Positions 1 through 6,091 of a stretch of DNA of 23,629 nt are shown here, piece by piece. A model generated the notes under the pieces. The model was not told the origin of the DNA. It saw only the letters and a list, made by a program, of their open reading frames with translations, and searched no databases. The stretch covers positions 1-23,629 of the forward strand of contig JANTHH010000010.1 in NCBI GenBank assembly GCA_024762485.1, in the 5' to 3' direction. The stretch's first letter is position 1. Every line of letters starts with the position of its first letter. The DNA comes from Chromatiales bacterium. GTDB lineage: Bacteria; Pseudomonadota; Gammaproteobacteria; Chromatiales; Chromatiaceae. Position numbers and translations under genes: made by a program.

Positions 1-216
1 GAGGACGGGGTCTTCACCTGGCAGGACCCGAAACGCATCGCCCGTTCCCTGAGCCGCTCGGCCGAGGCGAGCACCCGGCGCAAGGCCGAGCCGTTCCGTT
101 CCGCCATGTCCATGCTGGTGTTCTACATCAACCGCGCCGGCAGCAACCTGGACCCGGCACAGCGCCAGGTACTGGAACAGGCCAAGGACGAGTTGCGTCG
201 TCTCTATGGCCGCTGA
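1..216 (+). CDS. DUF3175 domain protein, C-terminal part
   Basis: Frame 1 is open from the window edge to a TGA at 214-216, giving 71 residues of a protein whose start lies outside. The visible part contains GVFTWQDPKRIARSL, a basic stretch (RRKAEPFRSAMSML) and FYINRAGSNL followed by a helix ending DELRRLYGR. This matches my memory of the DUF3175 family, small soluble bacterial proteins of unknown function. No catalytic motif is visible and I assign no function. The reading frame is intact and codon use looks like that of its neighbours. A short hairpin follows the stop. Confidence 0.7.
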   Translation, partial: EDGVFTWQDPKRIARSLSRSAEASTRRKAEPFRSAMSMLVFYINRAGSNLDPAQRQVLEQAKDELRRLYGR

Positions 217-217
217 G

Positions 218-232
218 CCTGCCCCAGGCAGG
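218..232 (+). terminator. Possible weak terminator hairpin after DUF3175 gene
   Basis: CCTGCC (218-223) and GGCAGG (227-232) pair perfectly around a 3-nt loop, one base past the stop codon. There is no U-tract after it, so it may only stabilise the 3' end. Confidence 0.3.
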
Positions 233-354
233 AAGGGGTATTTGCTCGTCATCCCCGGAAACTGCGCATTATCATTGCCTGTCGAAGGGATGAGATGCAG
301 ACTTCAGCATGGGGTCGTCAATAACTGACTTTTACTGAGCGGAAGGAGAACACC

Positions 355-537
355 ATGAACTGCAACGTAGGCAAGACCGACAAGGTCATCCGTCTGATTC
401 TCGGCGCCGTCATCATCGCTGCCGGCGTGTATTACAACAGCTGGTGGGGTGCCATCGGCATCGTGCCGATCGTCACCGCCCTCATCGGCTGGTGCCCGGC
501 CTATCTGCCGTTCGGCATATCCACCTGCAAGAAATAA
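355..537 (+). CDS. DUF2892 (YgaP-type transmembrane) small inner-membrane protein
   Basis: A 60-residue protein starting at ATG 355, with a strong ribosome binding site GGAAGGAG at 341-348. The N-terminal MNCNVGKTDKVIRLILGA, one hydrophobic segment (about 12-28) and a second (about 31-44) ending in GWCPAYLPFGISTCKK are typical of the DUF2892 family, which resembles the membrane part of E. coli YgaP. Cysteines lie at 3, 46 and 57. In some genomes the domain is fused to or sits near rhodanese and other sulfur-handling proteins, which would suit the sox genes downstream, but nothing here proves a link. It is a stand-alone gene with its own hairpin after the stop. Confidence 0.85.
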   Translation: MNCNVGKTDKVIRLILGAVIIAAGVYYNSWWGAIGIVPIVTALIGWCPAYLPFGISTCKK

Positions 538-540
538 AGG

Positions 541-578
541 AAGAGCCGGCGATCCGGGCATCACCGGACCGCCCTCTT
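541..578 (+). terminator. Possible terminator after DUF2892 gene
   Basis: AAGAG (541-545) pairs with CTCTT (574-578), GGC (548-550) with GCC (571-573) and TCCGG (553-557) with CCGGA (564-568), with small internal loops and a 6-nt apical loop. The U-rich tail is weak (CTCTTCT), so the call is tentative. Confidence 0.35.
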
Positions 579-646
579 CTGCCGCCCCCGTCCCACCAAG
601 CCTGTTCATTCACGCCCCTGCCACCTCCTTGCCACCCGTTCATTTC

Positions 647-675
647 TTGAACTTGGCAAGAGATTCAACTATCAA
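647..675 (+). promoter_or_regulatory. Candidate sigma-70/sigma-S promoter for cfa
   Basis: A -35-like TTGAAC (647-652, 4 of 6 bases) and a -10-like TATCAA (670-675, 4 of 6), preceded by C, are separated by exactly 17 bases in a locally AT-rich patch. Transcription would start near 682 and leave a leader of about 120 nt before the cfa ATG. A long cfa leader is also known from E. coli, where small RNAs act on it; any such control here is inference. Confidence 0.4.
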
Positions 676-803
676 ATAAGGAACAAAAGGCATCCCCGCC
701 GGTGGTCCCCGCCTTGTCTGTACCAACGGGATCACCTGCTTGGCAGGAGGGTGCGTCGTGGCTGGACCAGGCCTGAATCGCCAGTTTAAAAGGGGGGCTC
801 CAC

Positions 804-1976
804 ATGCTCGACGACAAGCTCGTCACCGAAGGTGGCTTTCAGCAGGATCCGACTCAACCCGCACCGCCACGCGTGCTGCTCGAGCTCGTCGCACAGGCCG
901 GGGTACGCTTCAACGGTGACTCGCCCTGGGACATTCAGGTCCACGACGAAACGGTCTACCGCCGCATCCTCACCCAGGGTTCCCTGGGATTTGGTGAGGC
1001 TTACATGGAGGGGCTGTGGGATTGCCACGACCTCGCCGAGTTGTTTCATCGTCTGTTGCGCGCCGACATCGATGAGAAACTCGGTGGCTGGGTGCGCATC
1101 CGCCTGCTTGGCGAGATCCTGCGCCACCGCCTGTTCAACCTGCAGTCCACCTCGAGGGCCTTCCAGGTGGGCGAACAGCACTACGACATCGGCAACGATG
1201 TTTTCGAGGCGATGCTCGACCCCACCATGAGTTATTCCTGTGGCTACTGGCATCAGGCCGACAACCTGGAGCAGGCGCAGCTTAACAAGCTGGACCTGAT
1301 CTGCCGCAAGCTGGAACTCAGGCCCGGCGAGCGCCTGCTGGAGATCGGCTGTGGCTGGGGCGGCCTGGCGCAGCACGCGGCCAGCCATTACGGCGTGGAG
1401 GTGGTGGGGGTCACTGTTTCCAGGGAACAGCTGCAGCTGGCACAGCAACGCTGCAGCGGGCTGCCCGTGCGTTTCGAACTGATGGATTACCGCGAGCTCG
1501 ATGGCCGCTTCGACAAGATCGTCTCCGTCGGCATGTTCGAACACGTGGGTGCCAAGAACTATCCGGCATATTTCGATACGGCCTCCCGCCTGCTTGGCGA
1601 CGAGGGCCTGTTCCTGCTGCATACCATCGGCAGCCACAAGACCTTCACCACAGTTGACCCCTGGATCGACCGTTACATCTTTCCCAATGGCAAGCTGCCC
1701 TCCGCGCGCGAATTGGCCGATGTCCTTGAGGGGCGTTTCCTGATCGAGGACTGGCACAACTTCGGACCGGACTACGATCGCACCCTGACCGCCTGGTGGG
1801 CGCGCTTCGAACATGCCTGGCCCGGACTGGAGGCGAAATACGGGGAACGTTTCCATCGCATGTGGAAATACTACCTGCTCAGCTGCGCAGGCTTCTTCCG
1901 TTCACGGCAGGGACAGCTGTGGCAGTTGGTGCTGAGCAAGCGCGGACGCTCGGGCACTTACCGCTCGGTACGTTGA
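804..1976 (+). CDS. cfa: Cyclopropane-fatty-acyl-phospholipid synthase
   Basis: A 390-residue enzyme, close to the 382 of E. coli Cfa. It transfers a methylene group from S-adenosylmethionine to the double bond of unsaturated acyl chains in membrane phospholipids, usually on entry to stationary phase or under acid stress. An N-terminal lipid-binding region carries GEAYMEGLWDC (64-74). The Rossmann methyltransferase domain follows, with SAM motif LEIGCGWGG (179-187), YSCGYW (144-149), FEHVG (245-249), LLHTIGS (271-277) and YYLLSCAGFFR (356-366). C146, E246, H273 and C361 match conserved active-site residues of the family. The ATG at 804 has AGGGGG at 791-796. The gene appears to be transcribed alone, with soxX starting 116 bases later. 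Confidence 0.96.
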   Translation: MLDDKLVTEGGFQQDPTQPAPPRVLLELVAQAGVRFNGDSPWDIQVHDETVYRRILTQGSLGFGEAYMEGLWDCHDLAELFHRLLRADIDEKLGGWVRIRLLGEILRHRLFNLQSTSRAFQVGEQHYDIGNDVFEAMLDPTMSYSCGYWHQADNLEQAQLNKLDLICRKLELRPGERLLEIGCGWGGLAQHAASHYGVEVVGVTVSREQLQLAQQRCSGLPVRFELMDYRELDGRFDKIVSVGMFEHVGAKNYPAYFDTASRLLGDEGLFLLHTIGSHKTFTTVDPWIDRYIFPNGKLPSARELADVLEGRFLIEDWHNFGPDYDRTLTAWWARFEHAWPGLEAKYGERFHRMWKYYLLSCAGFFRSRQGQLWQLVLSKRGRSGTYRSVR

Positions 1977-2001
1977 CCACAAACCGACCGTCTGCCGGTA
2001 A

Positions 2002-2015
2002 CTGATCCGGGTCAA
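2002..2015 (+). promoter_or_regulatory. Weak FNR/Anr-like box upstream of soxX
   Basis: CTGAT-CCGG-GTCAA matches the FNR consensus TTGAT-N4-ATCAA at 8 of 10 positions. Its centre (2008.5) is about 61.5 bases upstream of the start site predicted from the soxX -35/-10 pair, the classical class I spacing. The sequence match alone is not strong. Confidence 0.25.
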
Positions 2016-2033
2016 GCAAGGCTCATCCCGTGG

Positions 2034-2063
2034 TTGACGGCGCACCGGGCAGGCGCCCTTAAT
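2034..2063 (+). promoter_or_regulatory. Candidate soxX promoter
   Basis: TTGACG (2034-2039, 5 of 6) and CTTAAT (2058-2063, 4 of 6) are separated by 18 bases. The start site would fall near 2070, leaving about 23 nt before the TTG start and including the GGAG ribosome binding site at 2083. The -10 lies inside the loop of the perfect inverted repeat at 2047-2074. Confidence 0.4.
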
Positions 2064-2074
2064 GACGCCTGCCC
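2047..2074. promoter_or_regulatory. Perfect 9-bp inverted repeat spanning soxX -10 (operator or cfa terminator)
   Basis: GGGCAGGCG (2047-2055) and CGCCTGCCC (2066-2074) are exact reverse complements separated by 10 bases that contain the probable soxX -10. A repressor dimer there would block transcription. SoxR-type ArsR repressors control sox genes in other sulfur oxidisers, but I cannot match a known SoxR motif. The alternative is a terminator for cfa, although no U-tract follows. Confidence 0.4.
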
Positions 2075-2092
2075 TCTCTGCCGGAGATATCC

Positions 2093-2548
2093 TTGGTCTG
2101 CCGATACTGCCAGCGAATCATCATCAGCTTGCTGCCTCTGGTGGTGTCTCCGCTCGCCGCAGCGGAAGGCTTCGTGCCCTGGCAGGCTGTGGGCGACTCA
2201 ATCCCGCAGCCGCTTGGCGGGCTCACCGGCGATGCCTCGCGCGGACGTGAGATCGCCCGTCGCAAAGACCTCGGCAACTGCCTGGCCTGCCACCGTCTGC
2301 CCATACCCGAGGCCGGTTTCCAGGGCACGGTCGGCCCACCATTGGACGGCATCGCATCCCGGCTGAATGCCGGTCAGATAAGGCTGCGCGTGGCCGATGA
2401 ATCCCGGCGGATACCCACCACCGTCATGCCACCTTTCCACAAGGATCCGACCACCCTGAACCAGGTGGCGGACGACTACTATGGCAAGCCCGTGTTGAAT
2501 GCTCAGCAGCTGGAGGATGTGGTGGCTTATCTGATGACCCTGCAATGA
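2093..2548 (+). CDS. soxX: Sulfur-oxidation c-type cytochrome SoxX
   Basis: A 151-residue exported monohaem cytochrome c. With SoxA it forms the periplasmic SoxAX complex, which oxidatively couples thiosulfate to a cysteine on SoxYZ. Residues 1-24 look like a signal peptide (basic start, hydrophobic IIISLLPLVVSPLAAA). The haem site is CLACH (63-67), and Met112 in TVMPPFHK is the likely distal ligand. The family signature GYTxGPPLD-like GTVGPPLDG lies at 79-86, and the end (QLEDVVAYLMTLQ) is typical of cytochrome c. The only start that fits is TTG at 2093 with GGAG at 2083-2086. An ATG at 2062 is in another frame. The stop overlaps the soxA start (ATGA), so the two are co-translated. Confidence 0.92.
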   Translation: MVCRYCQRIIISLLPLVVSPLAAAEGFVPWQAVGDSIPQPLGGLTGDASRGREIARRKDLGNCLACHRLPIPEAGFQGTVGPPLDGIASRLNAGQIRLRVADESRRIPTTVMPPFHKDPTTLNQVADDYYGKPVLNAQQLEDVVAYLMTLQ

Positions 2549-3318
2549 GAGCGCGTGCCATGGCGAAGTTATTGAAGATGGGCATGATGCTGCTGCTTTC
2601 ACCCCTGATCTGGGCGGACCAGCCGAAATCGGGCTACGACTACCTGCAGGCTGAGACCCAGGCCATGCAGGACGACGAATTCGCCAACCCGGGCATGGCG
2701 ACGGTCGACATGGGTCACGCGCTTTTCAATACGCCCGGCAACAACGGCAGGCGTTGCAGCGATTGCCATGGCGAGGATGGCGAGAAGCTGGATCCGAAGA
2801 AGATCGCGCGCTACCCGATCTACAACCCGGAACTGGGACGGCCGTTCACTCTGCAGCAGCAGGTTAATTTCTGCTGGGAGGAACATTTGGACAATATCCC
2901 CTTTGTCCCCGGCTGCACTGAACTGGTGGCGCTGGAGACCTTCGTCCGAAACCGGGCCCGTGGTGAGCCGGTCAATGTGGATATCAGCGGGCCGATGCGG
3001 CCCTTTTACGAGGCGGGAAAGGCCCTTTATCACACCCGATTCGGGCAGATGAACATGGCCTGCTACGTCTGTCACGACCAGTACGCGGGTCAGTACCTGC
3101 GCGGGCAGATCCTGACCGAGGGACAGACCAACGGCTTCCCGGAGTACCGGCTGGGCAGCGGCAGAATCACCAGCCTGCAACGCCGCCTCGAAGAATGCCT
3201 GCGCTCGTTTCGTGCCGAACCCTTCGAGCGTGATGCCGACGAGTACATCGACCTGGAGGTCTACCTGAACGCCCGGGGCAACGGCCTGCCCATCGAGACG
3301 CCAGCTGTGCGCTACTGA
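2545..3318 (+). CDS. soxA: Sulfur-oxidation dihaem cytochrome SoxA
   Basis: A 257-residue exported protein, the catalytic partner of SoxX: it forms the SoxYZ-cysteine S-thiosulfonate in the periplasm. A signal peptide covers about 1-24 (ends PLIWA). Two haem c motifs are present, CSDCH (71-75) and CYVCH (173-177), so this is the dihaem type. Cys218 in RRLEECLRSFRAEPF corresponds to the conserved cysteine that ligates the active-site haem and carries the persulfide. The C-terminal block EYIDLEVYLNARGNGLPIETP (about 233-253) is typical of SoxA. The ATG at 2545 overlaps the soxX stop by the ATGA arrangement; Met6 (2560) is an alternative start. No soxYZ, soxB, soxCD or soxK is adjacent, so those must lie elsewhere if the pathway is complete. 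Confidence 0.94.
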   Translation: MRARAMAKLLKMGMMLLLSPLIWADQPKSGYDYLQAETQAMQDDEFANPGMATVDMGHALFNTPGNNGRRCSDCHGEDGEKLDPKKIARYPIYNPELGRPFTLQQQVNFCWEEHLDNIPFVPGCTELVALETFVRNRARGEPVNVDISGPMRPFYEAGKALYHTRFGQMNMACYVCHDQYAGQYLRGQILTEGQTNGFPEYRLGSGRITSLQRRLEECLRSFRAEPFERDADEYIDLEVYLNARGNGLPIETPAVRY

Positions 3319-3421
3319 AGCCCTGAACAAGCCGATCCCGGGCCTCTCGGAATCAACTGCCTGCTGCGACCGATTTGGCGACACATCCCTGTGCCCTTGA
3401 ACTACTGCTTTCAGTGGAATC

Positions 3422-3802
3422 CTAGTCGATCAGGTCTTCCGGCAGCACATCCTCCGGCTCTTCATCCGGCTTGCCATCACCCCAGTCATCCTCGGTCTTG
3501 AGTGCATCGGGCTTGATCTCCTCCAGCGGCGCCACCCAGTCCTCGTCCGTGGTATCGGTGACATCGGCGCCGAGATCCTCTGTCTCGGCCACGTCCAGGG
3601 GACCACTCCAGTTCTCCGGTTCCTCCGAGACCTCGATATCCAGCAGCGGCCAGGCATCACGATCGATCTCTTCCACCGTGCCATCGAAATACTGGATCTC
3701 AATGGTGCCGTCCTCCTCATTGACGTCCACCACATAAAAACGCTGACCCTTATCGAGATGGTGATACCAGTTGTCGACGATTGGATCTATCTCATTACTC
3801 AT
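3422..3802 (-). CDS. Acidic DUF6763-like conserved protein
   Basis: A 126-residue soluble protein, very rich in Asp and Glu (ends PEDVLPEDLID). The N-terminal half carries IDPIVDNWYHHLDKGQRFYV (about 6-24) and a small beta-type motif, DGTIEIQYFDGTVEEIDRDAW (31-51), resembling a short domain I recall as DUF6763, found mostly in sulfur-oxidising and related gammaproteobacteria. No function is known to me. The start at 3802 is supported by GGAGG 8 bases upstream; longer openings of the frame lack such a site and run into the preceding gene. It lies 41 bases downstream of the host-attachment gene and is probably cotranscribed. The acidic tail is likely disordered. Confidence 0.75.
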   Translation of the reverse strand: MSNEIDPIVDNWYHHLDKGQRFYVVDVNEEDGTIEIQYFDGTVEEIDRDAWPLLDIEVSEEPENWSGPLDVAETEDLGADVTDTTDEDWVAPLEEIKPDALKTEDDWGDGKPDEEPEDVLPEDLID

Positions 3803-3843
3803 GGCGCTACCTCCGATATCCTCTGGACAGGGTTTGGGGCCTT

Positions 3844-4290
3844 TCAGCAGAGCGTGGCAAGGCGGTCCCTGATGGACTGGGCATCCTCCATCACCAGGTC
3901 CTTGGCAAGTTCCTCGACCACCATCTTCGTCACCTCGGGACTCATGCACTTGCGCAGCATCCCCAGGAAGGCGGGTGCCGCCACTAGGATCAGACGGTTG
4001 TACTCGCCGGCCAGCCGGCGGCGTTCGAGATCGCCACACAGTTCATTGGCGAAGGCTTGCTGCACCGCCTCGGTGGGGGCCACCTTGTCCTCGAACACAT
4101 GGCGCGCCTTGCCTTCCCCGCCCGGGGTACCCGGGTCCGCCCCCTTTTCATCCGTCACCAGATCACCTTCGTGCATACGGCCTTTCGGTTCGATCAGGTC
4201 TTCGATCTCCTGCCAGGGCTTGGTAGGGGAGTTGCTCAGATAAAGCCGTGCCCGGCTGCCTTCGGCGACCAGAATCAGGGTTTTGGACAT
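3844..4290 (-). CDS. Host attachment protein (Host_attach family)
   Basis: A 148-residue soluble protein of the family labelled 'protein required for attachment to host cells', which is thought to share the fold of bacterial eRF1-like domains. Visible features are the N-terminal strand TLILVAEGSRARLYL (4-18), a variable loop with DPGTPGGEGKARHVFEDKV (52-70), a helix FANELCGDLERRR (80-92), the core strand NRLILVAAPAFLGMLR (98-113) and a C-terminal MVVEELAKDLV helix (123-133). The family name comes from a plant-bacterium study and should not be read as a proven role here. The ATG at 4290 has GAGGAG upstream. It is the first gene of a likely two-gene unit with the DUF6763-like gene, and an FNR-like box lies about 165 bases upstream. 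Confidence 0.85.
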   Translation of the reverse strand: MSKTLILVAEGSRARLYLSNSPTKPWQEIEDLIEPKGRMHEGDLVTDEKGADPGTPGGEGKARHVFEDKVAPTEAVQQAFANELCGDLERRRLAGEYNRLILVAAPAFLGMLRKCMSPEVTKMVVEELAKDLVMEDAQSIRDRLATLC

Positions 4291-4450
4291 GGTGGACTCC
4301 TCGTCTAGGGTGAATTGACTGTCATTCTCACGGGCCCGCGGGAGTAAAACCTCATTTCCACTCCCCGCGCCCTGACTTCTTCTCCGCCGGATTCGGGCGG
4401 CTGTCTGATCGATACAGGAACGATCATGAACCCTTTTTCCCCCGGCGACG

Positions 4451-4464
4451 TTGATATACCTCAA
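4451..4464 (-). promoter_or_regulatory. FNR/Anr-like box upstream of host-attachment gene
   Basis: TTGAT-ATAC-CTCAA matches TTGAT-N4-ATCAA at 9 of 10 bases. On the minus strand a -10-like CATGAT lies at 4428-4423, which places the box centre about 43 bases before the inferred start site, close to the class II position (-41.5). This suggests oxygen-responsive control of the leftward gene pair. Confidence 0.45.
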
Positions 4465-4644
4465 CAGGCATTCAGCAAGTCCCTTCTGCCATCGGGATCA
4501 TGAACTCGAATACCTTCATTGAAACTGGCGTTCATCCCCCCGGTTTTCAAGTCCGCATGACGACCGCTACACCACCATTACTGTCATGAGCCATGCGGTC
4601 GCGAAGCGATGCCGCGGTCGGCCTTGATAACCGAGACCATTAAA

Positions 4645-4681
4645 ATAGGTAATGCCTATCCTGCTCATGAATTAAAACGAT
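4645..4681 (+). promoter_or_regulatory. OxyR-type tetrameric operator before peroxiredoxin
   Basis: The OxyR consensus is two copies of ATAG-N-T-N3-A-N-CTAT separated by 7 bases, 37 bp in all. The left copy (4645-4659) is ATAGGTAATGCCTAT, 9 of 10 fixed bases. After exactly 7 bases, the right copy (4667-4681) is ATGAATTAAAACGAT, 7 of 10. A TTTACA at 4682-4687 directly follows and could act as a -35. The target, a peroxiredoxin starting at 4752, is a logical member of a peroxide-response regulon. Confidence 0.7.
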
Positions 4682-4751
4682 TTTACAAATCATCCGGGCG
4701 GCCCCACCATTATCAGCACACACTAATATGCCAACTGAAAGGAAGCCGAAA

Positions 4752-5402
4752 ATGGAAAACGTGACTGAAAACAACTGCGCATTGCCGCAACTCAACAAGC
4801 CCGCCCCGGACTTCGAGGCAGTGACCACCCATGGGGTGAAGAAACTTGCGGATTTCAAGGGAAAGTGGCTGGTGCTGTTTTCCCACCCTGCGGACTTCAC
4901 CCCGGTCTGCACCACCGAATTCATGGCCTTCGCCAAGCGGGCCGGCGAGTTCAAGGCCTTGAATACCGAGTTGCTGGGTCTGTCCATCGACAGCCATTAC
5001 GCCCACCTGGCCTGGATCCGCAACATCAAGGAGAAATTCGATGTGGAGATCCCCTTCCCGATCATTGCTGATCTGGATATGAAGGTCGCTACAAGCTACG
5101 GCATGGTGCATCCGGGGGCATCGGACACCTCGGCAGTGCGTGCCACCTTCATCATCGACCCCGAGGGCGTGTTGCGTGCCATGGTCTACTACCCGATGAC
5201 CAATGGCCGTTCCATCGACGAGTTCCTGCGACTGGTCGCGGCGCTGCAGACATCCGACAGTAATGGCGTGGCAACCCCCGAGGCCTGGCAGCCGGGTGAC
5301 AAGGTGATCGTCCCACCGCCTGCCACCGCCGAGGCGGCCGAGGCGCGGATGGCGGAAGGCTACGAGTGCGTCGACTGGTATTTCTGCAAGAAGGCACTCT
5401 GA
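4752..5402 (+). CDS. Prx6-type peroxiredoxin
   Basis: A 216-residue thiol peroxidase that reduces hydrogen peroxide and alkyl hydroperoxides in the cytoplasm. The peroxidatic cysteine is Cys53 in the motif PADFTPVCTTE (46-56), and Arg130 is the conserved active-site arginine. The long C-terminal arm ends in YECVDWYFCKK (204-214), with Cys206 and Cys212, the layout seen in archaeal Prx6-type enzymes such as that of Aeropyrum pernix, where a C-terminal cysteine resolves the disulfide. I chose ATG 4752 because AAAGGAAG (4738-4745) is well spaced before it. An in-frame ATG at 4728 would add 8 residues (MPTERKPK) but has no ribosome binding site. The OxyR-type operator upstream supports induction by peroxide. 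Confidence 0.93.
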   Translation: MENVTENNCALPQLNKPAPDFEAVTTHGVKKLADFKGKWLVLFSHPADFTPVCTTEFMAFAKRAGEFKALNTELLGLSIDSHYAHLAWIRNIKEKFDVEIPFPIIADLDMKVATSYGMVHPGASDTSAVRATFIIDPEGVLRAMVYYPMTNGRSIDEFLRLVAALQTSDSNGVATPEAWQPGDKVIVPPPATAEAAEARMAEGYECVDWYFCKKAL

Positions 5403-5433
5403 GTATCGTCCCCCCTGTCCTTGGGGTGAGTGC

Positions 5434-5483
5434 GGCGGGCCCGGCGGGCGACGGTGACATGCCGTTTGCCCGCCGGGCCCGCC
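5434..5483 (+). terminator. Very stable GC-rich hairpin after peroxiredoxin gene
   Basis: A 16-bp perfect inverted repeat (5434-5449 with 5468-5483; arm core GCGGGCCCGGCGGGC) begins 32 bases after the peroxiredoxin stop. The 18-base interior can extend the stem by ACGG/CCGT (5451-5454 with 5462-5465). Only CCGTTT follows, so it is not a classical U-tract terminator. It would still block readthrough or protect the 3' end. Confidence 0.55.
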
Positions 5484-5527
5484 CGTTTACAATCGACGGG
5501 ACCGCGCAACCCCCGGAGACCCAGCGG

Positions 5528-5857
5528 ATGTCCAGACTGTCCCGTATCAAGCACCTTGCCGGCCTGCTCGAAAAGGCCACCATCCTCCTTGCACTCGGGG
5601 CGCTGCTGTACCGGGCAACGGTCTACTGGAGGCTGTCCGCCGGCCCGGAACAGTCCGCGGGGCCCGGGGAGTGGATCGACCTGGGCCTTGCGCTGCTGCT
5701 GTTCCTCGTCAGCCTGGCCTGTGCCAGTACCGGCGTGGCCATCAGCATGCTGGGTGGAAAGTCCGACAAGCCATTGGCATATCGGGCTTTTTTCATCGGC
5801 GTCCTGAGCTTTCTCGGCTACGACCTGATACATCCCTACATCCCGAGACTACTCTAG
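5528..5857 (+). CDS. Unrecognised three-helix inner-membrane protein
   Basis: A 109-residue protein with hydrophobic segments at about 14-34, 50-76 and 84-100, an N-terminal basic MSRLSRIK and a short C-terminal HPYIPRLL. I do not recognise a family. The ATG at 5528 is preceded by GGAG at 5515-5518. The same frame opens earlier, but the earlier ATG (5459) lies inside the large hairpin, and that longer start would add a basic stretch with no ribosome binding site. The gene is probably expressed from its own promoter downstream of the hairpin, although none stands out. Confidence 0.65.
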   Translation: MSRLSRIKHLAGLLEKATILLALGALLYRATVYWRLSAGPEQSAGPGEWIDLGLALLLFLVSLACASTGVAISMLGGKSDKPLAYRAFFIGVLSFLGYDLIHPYIPRLL

Positions 5858-5889
5858 CCGAGGGCGGTCAGCCGGCTGCATCGTTCCGT

Positions 5890-5903
5890 TTGATCAGCAT
5901 CAA
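5890..5903 (+). promoter_or_regulatory. Perfect FNR/Anr box
   Basis: TTGAT-CAGC-ATCAA matches the FNR/Anr consensus at all 10 fixed bases. It sits inside a larger inverted repeat, CGTTTGAT (5887-5894) and ATCAAACG (5903-5910). A weak -10 (TACGCT, 5925-5930) gives a start site near 5937 with the box at about -40.5, the class II activator position. The only sensible target is the small membrane protein gene at 6092, with a leader of about 155 nt. Confidence 0.6.
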
Positions 5904-6091
5904 TCAAACGCCTCAAGATACCCGTACGCTGTCCGATAAAGGCATGTAGACTCGTTGCGAGGGCCTGATGATCGTGCCTCGACCAGGGGAACGCTGAGCA
6001 GCCTTGACGGGCGACCATCCCGCCGACATCCGACAGAGGATGCGCGCCTGAAACACACCCAATAACAATAAAGCCGACCAATGGAGTATCC

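Larger units (their letters stand above)
4291..4751. other. Divergent intergenic region between host-attachment gene and peroxiredoxin
   Basis: This 461-base stretch has no convincing gene. It holds an FNR/Anr-like box (4451-4464) suited to the leftward gene, a small hairpin at 4595-4615 (GCGG/CCGC and CGC/GCG around GAA), a direct repeat of GCGGTCG (4595-4601 and 4614-4620), and the OxyR-type operator at 4645-4681. It becomes AT-rich just before the peroxiredoxin gene. Confidence 0.7.

Noticed and set aside
4595..4615. Small hairpin and GCGGTCG direct repeat as a possible regulatory RNA or repeat element
   Set aside because: The stem is short and bulged and the repeat is only 7 bases; it is too weak to call.
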